A stretch of 64,000 nt of DNA from Forficula auricularia. Lineage: Eukaryota > Arthropoda > Insecta > Dermaptera > Forficulidae. The position numbers and the translations under genes were made by a program. Below are positions 45,901 to 56,132 of this stretch, one piece after another. Within the stretch, counting starts at the first letter, position 1, and every line of letters starts with the position of its first letter. The stretch is taken from positions 11,022,039-11,086,038 of the forward strand of contig JALMQS010000225.1 of assembly GCA_024734495.1 (NCBI GenBank), given 5' to 3'. The notes beneath the pieces are model-generated. The model worked only from the letters and a program-made list of their open reading frames with translations, did no database searches and was not told where the DNA came from.

Positions 45901-48083
45901 AAGGCTAAAAGTTATATCGATTTATCCGATCAGATGTCTTCTTATTCAACATCGTTACGACGAAGTATGAAATGGCTCAAAAAAATTGTCATTGAACTCA
46001 TTATTGGAGCAAGCGTTGTCAATGCCCACCAGTTGTACAAGAAAAACGAGGACAACGCAAGCAACAAAAGTATCACGAATCTCAAAGAAAATCTGTGCAT
46101 GCAGCTTTTGAATGTTGGCAAGGAAAATATCGAAGCGACTCCAGTGAATAACCAACATGCATATAGTCCTGCAGGAATAAAAGGTCGTTGCAAGATCTGT
46201 TATCAAAAGAACAAAGAAGCCCATGGTCGCACATACGCAATACGAAAAACGAAGCAAGTTTCTTCGGGATATGTCAAGCATGCACAGATGAGCCATTGCT
46301 TTGCTTAGAATGTTTTTTTTTTCTACGCATAATATTACATTCAAGAAATAGAATACATTTTTTACTTGAATTTTATATATTTTGTATGTTACTAAACCAT
46401 AAGCTTTTTAATTTTAGTTCTTGATATTAGCACAATGTTTGTATTTTTTTAATAATATACTTTTTCACATAAAAACCTTGTATTTCAAATATTTTTTCAA
46501 ATTTTTTTTGGCTAAGTGGCTAGACGTCTAACTCCACGCCACGCCAACCATTCGGCCATAAGAAACCTATCCTAAGCGTGCTCTAGTAGCATACACAGGG
46601 CCAGAACCAAGTTATAGTTCGTGTATACGAAATTATACACGCGGCGTACAGGAAGGACTCAACTTGCGTGTATACTTTTATATGCACATGGCAGTCAACG
46701 TGTTAAACAAAAAAATTATCAATTAATTAATATGTTTCACTTAAAACCTACACCACTTTCTCTAAGTAAAAAAAAAAATTATCTTTCCCAGTTTGGCGCC
46801 AGCCTTCAGTTGGCGCCTTCTGCGTCCGCCTAGCTCGCAGAATACAAGAACCGGTCCTGCCAAACGATTTAAGTTAGAACCTTGGTAAATAGCCTCACAT
46901 TGCAGTGTATAACAAAAATTTTCAACAGTACACCTAAGAATCTATTCTAGTATACGCTAATTCTCATGGCGTTTTTCGATTTTTTACAACACTTCAGAAT
47001 TTTGGCATATTTTTTGTCAAAACTTAAAAGTCGATTTTGTGGGGTCATAGATATGTAACAGAAATATTTGAAATCAAAATATTATGTTTAATTGATAGAA
47101 AAAAGTATCCTCTTTCATACAGATTAGAACTCGATTTATAAATAAAAACTAAAACTACATTTTTTAACCTGTCTTTTATTAAAAAAAAAAAAATAGTTTT
47201 TATTTATTTATTTTTTATGCTCTAAATCAGCGGTACTCAACCTGGGCTCACAGGTCAATGCGGCCAGGCGAGCATTTTCTTTCAGCCCCACTTGGCTACA
47301 TAAAATAATAAATTAATTAGAAAAAATACCATTTAAATTTCACAAGCTATAACAAAAAAGTTAACATTATAAGAAGCTATTTTTCTTGCACCAGTGTATA
47401 TTTCTTTTTAAGTTATAATTATAAATAATATAAATCATTTCAATTTATAAAAAAAACTCCAGCAACAAAGCTTAACTTGAGTTGCAAATTTGACCATGTA
47501 TATTAAAATTTTCTGTTTCTTTTTTATGATAATGATGAGAGAAGGAGCTACACCAAAAAGGTGCAACCCCTAAAGGCCTGGGTTGGCCCCTCCATCGTGA
47601 AAAGAAGAAAGAATTTTATGGGTTGGGCTGGGATCGAAGGTATCTGTGGATACGGGTCTTAAATAGCTGAAGGTTATAAGTCGCGGGAAAGATGGTGGCA
47701 GGGAGCGAGTTCCAGTCTCTGGAGGTCATAGGGACAAAAGAGTTGGCGAAAGCGCTTGTTCGACTTTTAACCAATTTGACCGCGAAGGGGTGCTGAGCGT
47801 TTGAAAACCGCGTGTTTGGGCTTAGGTACTTATTGCGAAACAAAGCCAGTGAATTTATACAATTAAATCTAAATGACAAGATTGAAATTATTTACATTTT
47901 TTTTAATTTTGTCAATTAAAGGCAAGATTTTAATATTCAGCCCCTGATTATGCAACTTGTACAACAAAGGGTCCTATTCGAATGCATACCCTACCTCTAA
48001 CCAGGCGGAGCTGAGTCTTTCCAATCAACGCAACGTCTGAAGTAAATATGCAAACACACACACTCATACACATTTATATATAA

Positions 48084-48118
<35 letters not shown>

Positions 48119-51100
48119 CTCTTATCTCTATATATAAAAGATTTCCATGTCAGAGTGACAGACACCACACAGATCAAAGGGCTGAAATTTTGACAGTGCA
48201 TTCCTATAATGACGTGGATAGCCGCGGAAGGCGGGCTTCGCAGCTAGTATATATATGAGCCGTTTATTTGGAAAGTGGGTTAAGTCCAATCTTGTAAAAA
48301 ATGTATCCCATTTTTACTTAGACTTTACTTTACGTCTTCTTTTCATGTTTATAATATCATAGTCAATGGAGTAAAATACCCTCATGAATTTTTGAAAATA
48401 AATATATCAAAATACATATAAATATATGTATTTATAAAAATATATATATAAATATCTCGAAATAACAAAAAATGGACTTAAGCCACTTTCCAAATAAACG
48501 GCCCATATATATGTATATATATATATATATATCAGTGGCGTGAGGTCAATGGATGCTGTGGACGTGGAGCATCCATAAAATTTCAAACATTTAGAGTATT
48601 TTCATAAATTCAGGAGGATCTTTAAATTTTCAAATTATTTATTATCTGTTAATTCAAATATTTCTATAAAAAACATTTTTTTGTTTGAAAAGTAGGTATA
48701 TTGGTTCTTGAGATCAAATAAAATTGTTGCATAGTTTCAAGGGGTAATTAAAATGAATGATTTTCCCGAATAGAGTGCGGATAGAAGGTTTGAAGTCCCT
48801 GCAATAGAAATAGTAGAAATATAAGATTTTCTTGTATGACAGGCTGATTCATTGTGGAAGATGGTCGATTTCCATCTCAGGGATTGTGGAGTTTAAGTCA
48901 CAAGATTTAATTTTTGACTCCTACGCTCACTTCCACAAAGCAGTATCCGCTTGGGGCGAAGGCCCCAAAATATATTTTAAAAAAATCTAATGTCAAATTT
49001 GAAAAATAACGAAAATGATGCCGTATTCGACGGAATTTGCAAAATAAAGCGAAGATTAAAATAAAATTTCAAAAAATGAAGGGTACTTTTTTGGACAGCA
49101 TCCCCTAGTTGAAAAGTCACCAACCCCCACGTGCTAGGATCAATTCTTAAATCTTATAGAGAAAATGTTTAAATGTATTGTGTGCTCCTAATTAATACAA
49201 ACGTTTCAGTCAAATTTTAGATCATTACCTACAATTATTGAAAAGCTCCCCAAATAATAATTCGGTTTTATCTGAAATCCTACACATTCAAAAATGTTTG
49301 AGGGAAATACTGTTCAAAAATTATTTACGTTTTTCATTAAAAAAAAATATACTTCACCTCGTACAGCTAAATTGGACACCCATTGCACAACCAAAAGTAG
49401 AAAGAGCGACTCCTAAAGGAATAATAAAATTCATTACTCCGAGCATTCGATCTCCAAAGAGCTGAAATCATTTTTATTAGTAATTAGTAAAATTAATCTA
49501 AAGAATTACAAATTAATTTAAATCATTAATTACCACAGCGACAGCAGGAGCTGAAATCATTTCAGGAATTGTTAAAACAGTCATGTAGGCTACATTCATC
49601 ATGAAATACAATAAAGTCACTATTGGTAACGCTATTAAAATGCTTCGAAGAATATTTCTAAAAACAAAACAAAAATGCATAAAACAACATTAAATTATAA
49701 GGAATAATGTATATTATAAAACAAAGAGTGTAGTGGGGCCGCTTAACGTCGAATTTCCTGATAATATCTACACACCGGATAAAAGCACCAAATTTTTACC
49801 AGGTACTAATAGCTTGCAATTTGTGATAGGAACCAACTCCTCCGTCGGCCATCTTGGATTTTATAGCGGCCATGTTGAAATTTAGGTATTAGAGTGGTCA
49901 CAAGAAATCGAATTTTTCATTAATAGTTGCCAATTGGTTAAAAAATGAGATTGTCAAAGTTTCAGCGTAATTGGATAAATGTGGAACCCGTGCCTCAAAT
50001 AGGTTGAAGTTTTGAAAGATTTCCCTTCAAATTAAAACTAATCCTAGAAACTTGATTTGTCTCTCATTCTCTAGGAAATATTGTTGACTTGAACTTTTAC
50101 TTGCACCTCTTTTTTGTTAATCTCTTATATTTGTAGATATTCAGCATTTTCTATACAGGACATGATCCGTTTCATCTTAATTATCATGTTCTGTCTGAAA
50201 AAAACTAAATATCTGGGAGGAGTTAGTTCCTATCAAAAATTTCAATCTAAGTACCTAACTAGTACCTGATAAAATTTTGGTGCTTTTATCCGGTATGTAA
50301 ACGTTTTCATGTTAATTAGTGCGTCTTCTGTGTGATGTAAATTTGCAATTTTGCGCGAACTGTTGGCTTGAGCTAGGACATTGTAACTTTTAGAATAGAA
50401 GGGCCTAAAATGTGCCCTGACATTGTTTCAACATGGAAAAAGATTTTGTTAAATGGAGGAATTTTATTTTTTGCTCAATGAGATCCGATCTTGATCTCAG
50501 AGCAACAATAAAGATATATCTATTTATTTATCTAGTTAACATTAAAGCAGATACTTACACTTCAGGTTTCTTCACTTCCTCCGTAATCACCGTCACAGTG
50601 GACCTAGATACATAAATAAAATAATTATTATAAGGACAAACAGCGAAAACTCGAACAATACAAGGTCCACTTGTAACTCTACAAATTTTGGTAATGTCGC
50701 AAATACAGGGTGCCGCAGAGAAACAAGAAAAATTTGAAATACTTAGAAAAAAATTAAGGAAACTTACAAAACTTTATTTGATGCTAGAAATATGTTCTAC
50801 AAGAGTGGAAATTTCGTCATGATCACTTTTTAAAAATTACGTCACTTAAGTGCTGTCCATTTGGCCGTACACATCCTTGAAATAATGCTAATATCGCTTG
50901 GTCGCCACGGTTTCCAGACCTCTCAGTTTGTCACTATTTTTTAGAGGACATCTGAAGAACATACTAGACCAGCAAACCATACCCATCTCAAGACTCAGAT
51001 TGAAGAAAACATCTCCAACATCTTGGAGAACACATTGTGCCGGGCTGTGCAAAATCTTCAGAATCGACTTACTGAATGTGTTCGGCGAAATGGACAGCAC

Positions 51101-54100
51101 TTAAGTGACATAATTTTTAAAAAGTGATGCATTCCACTCTTGTAGAATATGTTTCCAGCATCAAATAAAGTTTTGTAAGTTTCCATCATTTTTTTCTAAG
51201 TATTTCAAATTTTCCCGTTCTCTGCGCCACCTCTGTATTTGTCAGTGAACAATTTGAACTAAAATGTTGAAATTTGGCCTAAATGTACAGTTGATTAATA
51301 TATTATTAACATGCTACAACCAATCGATAGCTCTTTATTTAACAATCTTTTTTTTTTCTCATTTTCTGCATTAAACCAAAAGTTTTGAAGCTAGAAAGTC
51401 CAAAATTTAATTAAATCTTTGTTTTGGAAATAAAAACTTTTTGGCACCGGAACTAACTTTATAAGATCCATTGAGTTACCATGAGTAAGAGACACAAAGA
51501 CAAAAAAAATAAATAAATCATTATATATGATTTTTTATTATATTTCTTATAGGGAAAAAATAATAAAAAATTTCGAGTGGATTCAACGCTCGAGTCCTTG
51601 AGGGTGTATCGAGAAAATACAATTATTATATTTACTTTTACTTAGGGAAAGTGGTGTAGGTTTTAGGTGAAACATGATATTAATTAATAAAGTAAAGGGA
51701 GTGTAGTTTCACAATGAATAAAATAAAACCCAAAGAGGTTTATGACATGCTTAAAAAATGGGGATCTCACAATTTGGTAAACTTTAATGCTGGCAAAACA
51801 CAGTGCTGCCTAATTTCTAGGCGCGCAGATAGGAACCTTCCGGACATTTCCTTTGATTCGAGCTCATTGGAATTCCGTAATAAAATATCAATGTTAGGTG
51901 TCACCTTAGGTTCTGACCTCTCTTGGAATGACCATATTATCTCAGTAGCAAAAGCTGCAGCATGTAAGCTTGGCTTTCTTTTCCGAACCAAACGATTTTT
52001 CACCCCACTCAACTCCTTATATTATACAAGGCTCAAATTCGCCCATGTCTTGAATATTGCTCGCATTTGTGGAGAGGAGCCTCCAAGTATTCTCTTAATA
52101 CCTTAGATGCAATTCAGAGGCGAGCTATCAGACTGATAGGCGATCCTACATTAACTGACACTCTCGACTCCCTAGCCCATCGTAGATCTGTCTCCGCCCT
52201 ATCCATTTTTTATAGATATTACCATGGCTTTTGTTCTGACGAAATAAAATCGATAATCCCACTAAAGGCCTCATTTGCCCGAAATACACGATTTTCTAAA
52301 ATTCAACACCCCTACGCGCTTAAACTAGATACTAATCGAACAAACGCATTCGCCAATTCATTTATCCCTATGACATCTAGAGACTGGAATTCTCTTCCCC
52401 CGACCGTCTTTCCAGCTACTTATAACCTTCAAACTTTCAAGACCAGCATCCACAGATACCTTCGACCTCTACCCAATCCCTAAATCTCCCCTTATCTTCA
52501 CGTTACAAGGGTCCACCACGGACTTCAGAGGTTGTACCTTCTTGGTGCAACTTCTTCTTGTATCAATATCATTATAAAAAAAAAAAAAAAAAAAATTCAT
52601 TGTGAAACTACACTCCCTTTACTTTATTATTAGTTATTATATTTACCATCCATCGTATGCCCAAAGACCGCTATAAAAGGCAAGGGCAAGATCTTTAGGT
52701 GAAGATTTAGTTCCTTCAAATCCTTTATCTAAATTCTTAGTATTACCTGAAAAAATATTTATATTTCTTAAAAAATTCCGTTCATTAGAATAATTCTTAG
52801 ATAATAATTATTATTACCTATACATAATTCGTATATTCCTCCAATAATCACAATAATACACACTAATATCTTGCAAGCAGTAAAAATATTTTGGACATGA
52901 ACATATAATTTAACACTAGTTATATTTATATAAGTAATAATACCTAAAAAATAAATATCAAGTATATTCAAAATAAATAAAAAAAAATAAGTATATTAAC
53001 AAAGAAATAAAATAAAATTATATTAAAAAAAGGGTCCGCCGCGCCGGACCAATCGTAATTATGATAGTTAGCTTCTAGTAGCTTTTCGAAACTAAAAAAA
53101 TTTTAACAATAATCTAATTTATTTACCACACGAGATATTCCGAAGTATTGTTTCGTACATGTAAAGTGTCATTTTTTTCCTTTATTTGCTTAGTATTTTC
53201 GAAATATCTCAAAAACAGCTGAAATTATTTTAAAATTATTGGATAAAAAATACTTGGTAGGTTTGACATTAAGATATAAAATAAAACGAATTTATTTTTG
53301 GAGAGTCTTTAATCAAAACCAAGTATTTTTTTATCCAATAATTTAAAAAATGTTTCACCAAGTACCAACACCAAATTCCTTAAAAACTATTGAAATTATT
53401 TTGATAAAAAACATGAGATTTGGTTTTCTTGAAATTTACCAAAAGGTATAACGATTTGGATATGAAATTTGACTAAATACTGGTCTGGAGTTTCTTTATC
53501 TACGATAAACAGTGTAAAATATGTAGTTGCGTGTGATATTAATTAGTTATCTCCACGGGGGAAAAAAAAAATCGATTTTATCAAAAAAAATTTTTCGTAA
53601 GGCTTTGGGCCTTTTTCAAATAAAAAATAATCAAATTTGTGTTTATCCTTTTTGACCAATGTCTAATGTAAGAAATACATAAATAAAATACATACTCTCA
53701 AAAGGTTATTATAAAATTTAAAAAGATTTCTCATATTGAGTGGATATTGATGATCCAAGATAATTTAAACTTTCTTTTTATTCATAAACCGACGTTTCGG
53801 AGACTTATTTCCTCCTTCTTCAGGGTTTTGAAAGGTCAGTGAAGGAAATCCAATGTGACATTCCCCTCTCTCTCCTCTCTCAGTGGCAGTAACAGGGGAA
53901 TGTCAGATTGGATTTCTTTCACTGACTTTCAAAACCCTGAAGAAGGAGAATAAGTCTCCGAAACGTCGATTTATGAATAAAAAATAGTTTAAAGTATCTC
54001 TTTTTTTTGAATTTTGGAATGCCTCATCAATATCCACTCAATTCACTTATCAGTCCGTCTCCAAAAACTACTTCAATCTTAGAATTCACAAATATTAAGC

Positions 54101-55039
54101 CTGCGCCAGAAATTCGGCATTGACTACTCGCCGAATGCCAAGTAAATAACACCCTGCGAGTACGTCGAGCAATAAGTAATTTGTACTCGGCAAGCAGCAA
54201 GCAACCCATCCACACTACTAGGCATTCGCCGAGTAGTCGCTCGCTGCTCAAAACTGAATACTTTTTTAAAAAATTAATGTTTTTTCATCAGAATATTTTT
54301 TTTTTTTAATTAAGTATTCCCCCATTTCAAATTTCAAATTTGCTGATCGATTGAATGCTATTTTCTATTTACCCCCAAGCGGTCTAAATAGTAGTTTTTT
54401 TGAAAATAAATAATTGAATTTTTGTTTACATTTGAAATTTAAGGTCAAAATCATATCAATGGACTTAAGATTTCACAATTCATATTTTCGTGAGAAAATC
54501 AAGTGAATCTAAATTAGTTCCAAGGAATATGTATATGATTTTTGGCCGAAGCGAAAAACGGTGGTCCCCAACAAGCCAAGAATCTTGCATTTTGAACAAT
54601 TTATCATTTTATAATCAAAAGTTATTTAATAAAATATTTTTATTTTTTTATTTTTATTATCAACTCATTAAAAATTATCAAAAGTATTTATAATAAATTA
54701 TAATTAGGATAATCAAATTTAAACAGTTGTTTATTACTTTTTGTAAATATATTTACTTACCTATTCCAAGAATTGCAATTAATTTCTTGGCCTGCCACAT
54801 GGCGTCTTCTGGCATGTTCACCAAATAAGGAGCAAATGGCTGTATCATATATTCCGAAAATGTAAGAATAATAACTGCAACTTCAGCGGGTCGCAATATT
54901 AAAACAAATACCCAAGCACAAATAAAACTGGGAATAGGCCCCCAAAAAGGATGGAGTTCACTATACGCTTCTGTAAAGTAAGCATATTCGGCTCCGGATC
55001 GAGGAACCACTGTACCAAGTTCGGCAAAAGCTAGCGCTC
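39920..55039 (-). CDS. SLC7-family amino-acid transporter light chain (5' end missing)
   Basis: Eight exons on the minus strand: 54761-55039, 52647-52746, 50559-50603, 49534-49657, 49358-49461, 44111-44207, 42989-43137, 40055-40223, plus the terminal 39920-39984. They encode transmembrane helices 2-12 of an APC/LAT transporter: [59 protein letters not shown], ...[30 protein letters not shown], then [11 protein letters not shown] at the C-terminus. These match L-type / y+L / b0,+ light chains, which exchange amino acids at the plasma membrane with an SLC3 heavy chain. The N-terminal exon (GSGIF region) is not seen up to 64000. Phases agree at all but one junction (44111-44207 to 42989-43137). 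Confidence 0.88.
40055..40223 (-). CDS. SLC7 exon (TM11-12)
   Basis: 169 nt: [20 protein letters not shown] ... ITDPSPRYF ... [11 protein letters not shown], donor G|GTAAGA. Confidence 0.88.
40477..40732. mobile_element. GC-rich MITE, 256 bp
   Basis: Ends TAGCCGGATGCTGACTGAG and its inverse (one mismatch). The interior is GC-rich (GCCTCG and CGAGGC repeats), in sharp contrast to the AT-rich intron. Confidence 0.75.
40738..40891. mobile_element. Foldback element, ~155 bp
   Basis: GGCATCTATTGATGACATGC and its inverse around an A/T-rich centre. It abuts the GC-rich MITE. Confidence 0.8.
40911..41650. mobile_element. Foldback transposon, ~0.74 kb
   Basis: Ends TAGGATGCTCCTTATTTT / AAAATAAGGAGCACCCTA with long inverted arms (CATCGATTAAGTTTCCCATC, TCTGTAGACTTTATCCTTAT and their inverses). 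The right arm is interrupted by a small RTE insertion. Confidence 0.85.
41441..41544 (-). mobile_element. 82-bp RTE 3'-end insertion with 11-bp target duplication
   Basis: AACATTGAGAT occurs at 41441-41451 and 41534-41544. Between them is the terminal piece of an RTE LINE (CAATCCACTGCTGAATATAG, GGCCTC) with an (ATC)n tail at its 3' end. Confidence 0.9.
42500..42890. repeat. Possible solo LTR
   Basis: A less AT-rich block with AACGAACAGACGAGACGAGG, a TATATAGAATA box-like stretch and AATAAATATTTTATC. It begins TGTGAGAAAT and ends near ACACA. Ends and duplication are not secure. Confidence 0.25.
42989..43137 (-). CDS. SLC7 exon (TM9-10)
   Basis: 149 nt: [18 protein letters not shown] ... [27 protein letters not shown] then donor GTAATG. 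It needs one nucleotide from the previous exon, which ends in phase 0 as read here. Confidence 0.85.
43490..43779. mobile_element. Hammerhead foldback with 13-bp target duplication
   Basis: ACTTTACTATCTT at 43490-43502 and 43767-43779. Arms (43503-43593 and 43637-43720) share GAAGGAGACAATAAAAGAG and CGAGACTATAGTTTCGAGGG. The ~46-nt tail on the right (TTCTGCTACTCTCGGC...) is the one seen at 20690 and 30500. The left arm keeps only half a ribozyme. Confidence 0.92.
43617..43660 (+). ncRNA. Hammerhead ribozyme motif
   Basis: CTGATGA (43622-43628), stem II GGGC-AAA-GCCC, GAAA (43645-43648), stem III CTATAG (self-complementary), TC at 43655-43656. Confidence 0.72.
44111..44207 (-). CDS. SLC7 exon (TM8 loop)
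   Basis: 97 nt after [38 protein letters not shown], then GTATTG. The donor reads CAA|GTATTG; one more G would restore both the consensus and the frame. Confidence 0.85.
44396..44497 (-). repeat. tRNA-derived sequence (SINE or tRNA pseudogene)
   Basis: Acceptor arms GGATCAG / CTGATCC pair fully. A-box-like TGGCCGAGAGGATAAGAGC and B box AGTTCGAATCCC are present. The middle is too long for a normal tRNA. Confidence 0.6.
44950..45112. mobile_element. Partial relative of the TTAA MITE at 38977
   Basis: GTGCTCAATTCATTTTTTTCC, AAATGTAGAATTAACATAAG and TTTCGCAATTCAAATTGCT followed by TTAA match the 38977-39254 element in inverse orientation, cut within the tRNA-like part. Confidence 0.75.
45170..45240. 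mobile_element. PLE terminus fragment
   Basis: GACTCTCTCATTTTATTTTA then TTTTTAACCTAAAA is identical to the outer end of the PLE palindrome at 59280-59314. Confidence 0.75.
45384..46706 (+). mobile_element. piggyBac element, internally deleted, 1.3 kb
   Basis: TTAA at 45384-45387 and 46703-46706 flank inverted ends CACGTTGACTGCCA / TGGCAGTCAACGTG. ATACACGCGGCGTA occurs as a direct repeat inside both ends (45543 and 46634). Only the C-terminal part of the transposase remains. Confidence 0.92.
45811..46308 (+). pseudogene. piggyBac transposase C-terminus
   Basis: 165 codons. [20 protein letters not shown] with QMSSYS is the late DDE-domain signature of PGBD-type transposases. [20 protein letters not shown] and NAHQLYK follow, then a Cys-rich region (GRCKICYQ...) that has lost most of the usual cysteines. 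A full protein is over 500 residues; the first catalytic Asp residues are missing, so it is inactive. Confidence 0.88.
46732..46775 (-). repeat. Conserved tail motif
   Basis: Minus strand: AGAGAAAGTGGTGTAGGTTT then TAAGTGAAACATATTAATTA. Same tail as the unit at 51636. The piggyBac copy sits just beside it and may have split this element. Confidence 0.7.
46860..47220. other. No feature recognised
   Basis: AT-rich intronic sequence of the SLC7 gene. Confidence 0.4.
47228..47290. mobile_element. hAT-like terminal fragment
   Basis: CAGCGGTACTCAACCTGGG is a hAT-type end. No partner end found. Confidence 0.4.
47520..47850 (-). mobile_element. LINE family B fragment
   Basis: The minus-strand frame contains [38 protein letters not shown] and [13 protein letters not shown], then the family B 3' UTR. 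Confidence 0.85.
48123..48248 (+). mobile_element. Small Helitron-like element
   Basis: It starts TCTCTATATATAAAAG and ends with a GC-rich hairpin-like stretch GCCGCGGAAGGCGGGC, TTCGCAGCTAGT. TC...CTAG ends with a 3' hairpin are the Helitron pattern. Confidence 0.5.
48255..48505. mobile_element. TIR element related to 19050-20055
   Basis: ATGAGCCGTTTATTTGGAAA, GTGGGTTAAGTCCA and inverse at the right end. No ORF. Confidence 0.8.
48510..49350. other. SLC7 intron, nothing recognised
   Basis: No gene or clear repeat end. Confidence 0.4.
49358..49461 (-). CDS. SLC7 exon (TM7-8)
   Basis: 104 nt: [34 protein letters not shown], donor AG|GTGAAG. The ALSTFG motif is conserved in LAT transporters. 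Confidence 0.9.
49534..49657 (-). CDS. SLC7 exon (TM6)
   Basis: 124 nt: [39 protein letters not shown], donor GTAATT. Confidence 0.9.
49774..50293. mobile_element. MITE, 520 bp
   Basis: Ends CCGGATAAAAGCACCAAATT and inverse GGTGCTTTTATCCGG. The interior 50010-50165 resembles 60550-60700 inside another element (AAACTTGATT, TTCTAGGAAAT, GGACATGATCCG). Confidence 0.75.
50559..50603 (-). CDS. SLC7 micro-exon (45 nt)
   Basis: After [21 protein letters not shown], donor GT|GTAAGT. It fits in phase between 52647-52746 and 49534-49657. TEEVKKPE is the conserved TEE.KNPE loop. Confidence 0.88.
50704..51237 (+). mobile_element. Tc1/mariner-like element, deleted
   Basis: TA at each side, then CAGGGTGCCGCAGAGAA and inverse TTCTCTGCGCCACCTCTG, with inverted sequence reaching ~150 bp inward. 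The interior (50910-51115) keeps two frames of a transposase end: [18 protein letters not shown], then [15 protein letters not shown] and [14 protein letters not shown], the C-terminal pattern of IS630/mariner transposases. Confidence 0.85.
51623..52646. mobile_element. Foldback unit with a LINE at its centre, 13-bp target duplication at a splice donor
   Basis: TTATTATATTTAC is at 51623-51635 and 52634-52646. The left tail has AAGTGGTGTAGGTTTTAGGT then GAAACATG. Arms AAAGGGAGTGTAGTTTCACA / TGTGAAACTACACTCCCTTT meet as AATGAA...TTCATT with a 5'-truncated family B LINE plus A-run lying exactly between them. The right duplication ends at the donor of SLC7 exon 52647-52746. Confidence 0.88.
51714..52590 (+). 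pseudogene. LINE family B, C-terminal ORF part
   Basis: Two overlapping frames (51714-52106 and 52067-52483) separated by one shift. [31 protein letters not shown] and [15 protein letters not shown] come first, then [40 protein letters not shown] and [15 protein letters not shown]. 3' UTR and A-run (52569-52589). The catalytic RT motifs are absent. Confidence 0.88.
52647..52746 (-). CDS. SLC7 exon (TM5 start)
   Basis: 100 nt after [39 protein letters not shown], donor TG|GTAAAT. The donor lies inside the target duplication of the neighbouring foldback unit. Confidence 0.92.
53220..53402. mobile_element. Foldback unit with 12-bp target duplication
   Basis: TGAAATTATTTT at 53220-53231 and 53391-53402. 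Arms AAAATTATTGGATAAAAAAT / inverse belong to the 2307 family. The ribozyme centre is deleted. The right tail is GTTTCACCAAGTACCAACAC. Confidence 0.88.
53792..53826 (-). ncRNA. Hammerhead ribozyme motif
   Basis: Minus strand: CTGAAGA (53817-53823), stem II GGAG...CTCC, GAAA (53795-53798), CGTC. Confidence 0.72.
53935..53968 (+). ncRNA. Hammerhead ribozyme motif
   Basis: CTGAAGA (53937-53943), stem II GGAGA-ATAAG-TCTCC, GAAA (53960-53963), CGTC. The ACGT after GAA is the minimal stem III. Confidence 0.75.
54043..54750. other. SLC7 intron, nothing recognised
   Basis: AT-rich apart from 54100-54240, where GCCGAGTA and its inverse TACTCGGC recur several times (a short palindrome-rich patch). 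Confidence 0.4.
54761..55039 (-). CDS. SLC7 exon (TM2-4), most 5' exon seen
   Basis: 279 nt after [69 protein letters not shown], donor G|GTAAGT. There is an insertion (SELHPFW) relative to usual LAT sequences. Confidence 0.93.
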
Positions 55040-55142
55040 CTGAAATAAAAAAAACAACATATTTTAATAATCTTTTGAATTTATTAGGGAAAATTACGGT
55101 TCTCATGATCTCTTTAGTCCATTTGTGACCCTCCACATCATA

Positions 55143-55740
55143 AATAAACTTCAACGGATCGTTGCTAAACTTTATCCAGTTTCATTTGAAATATTAATAT
55201 GTTCTAGAGTAAAGTACTTTAAAATATAATTTTACTAAAAACTTTATTTAACCTTTTTGTGGGTCCCAAGATACTTAATTAGGATATTAAATTTCATCAA
55301 AATTGGTTAAGTCATTTTCAAGATATTTAGAAAAAACTAAAAAGTACTGAAATAAAGTACTAATGTTTGTGGACCGATATGTACCAAAAACTAATCAGCG
55401 CTTCATTTTGTTAAAATACTGGTAGGTTTTCAATTTCAATTCATTCGGTGCAACGGTGTGGAAAAATTCGTGGACGAAAAAAACGATAACACACACACAT
55501 CCATCCATCCATCCATCCATCCGCACGCACTTCCAAAAAAAATGGCACTTTTTGGCCTCTCGGCGAGATCCCAGGTAATTTTTGGCAAAACCGTCACGTG
55601 CTAAAATTCAATCTCATTGAATACTTCAATTTGTGACCTTAATTGAGTCCATGGGTTCCGTAGTCTTTACCTGAGGACCCTTTGAAGTCGCGCTTGCCGC
55701 CAATACTTTCTCCCATGCTTCGCATTGGATAAAGTAAAAA
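55143..55740 (+). mobile_element. HINE-like element without tandem array
   Basis: Head TTCAACGGATCGTTGC (hairpin), TAAACTTTATCCAG, then the unique block, (CCAT)n and the 3' end CCCATGCTTCGCATTGG, ATAAAGTAAAAAT. It is the same family as 14434-16740 but lacks the ~120-bp repeats, so the array is an optional insert. Confidence 0.75.
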
Positions 55741-56132
55741 TATTTTAACTCTTATTAATATGGGGGCACCGGTTATAAGTTCGATTAGAACAGCATAGCC
55801 GTACTAATTTTCTCGAGGCAACTCTAGCGATTTTGACTATTCTGTGACTATTGGAAACGCTAATATGGCTTGAAATTATTTCCTCGCTACAAGTTCATAA
55901 GCTTAACTAAATCACAAATCGTCACCTATTTATTGCTCATACTGTCCAAGTTTGAACAAGTTAAAGATAGGCAATTGCCTCATCTACTCATTCATTCCAA
56001 AAAAATCTAGAGTATTAGTTGAATAAAAGATTTCACTGTCGATGGTAACAGAATTGTTTTTATTTTAGGTTAAAAATAAAATAAAATGAGAGAGTCTTCT
56101 GTTTTTTAAATAAAATAATTTTTAATTATTTC

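Larger units (their letters stand above)
53736..54042. mobile_element. Foldback with two opposed hammerhead motifs
   Basis: Arms GAGTGGATATTGATG ... / inverse CATCAATATCCACTC. Both arms retain a full hammerhead core, pointing outwards. The centre is CATTCCCCTCTCTC ... GGGGAATGTC. No clear target duplication. Confidence 0.85.
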
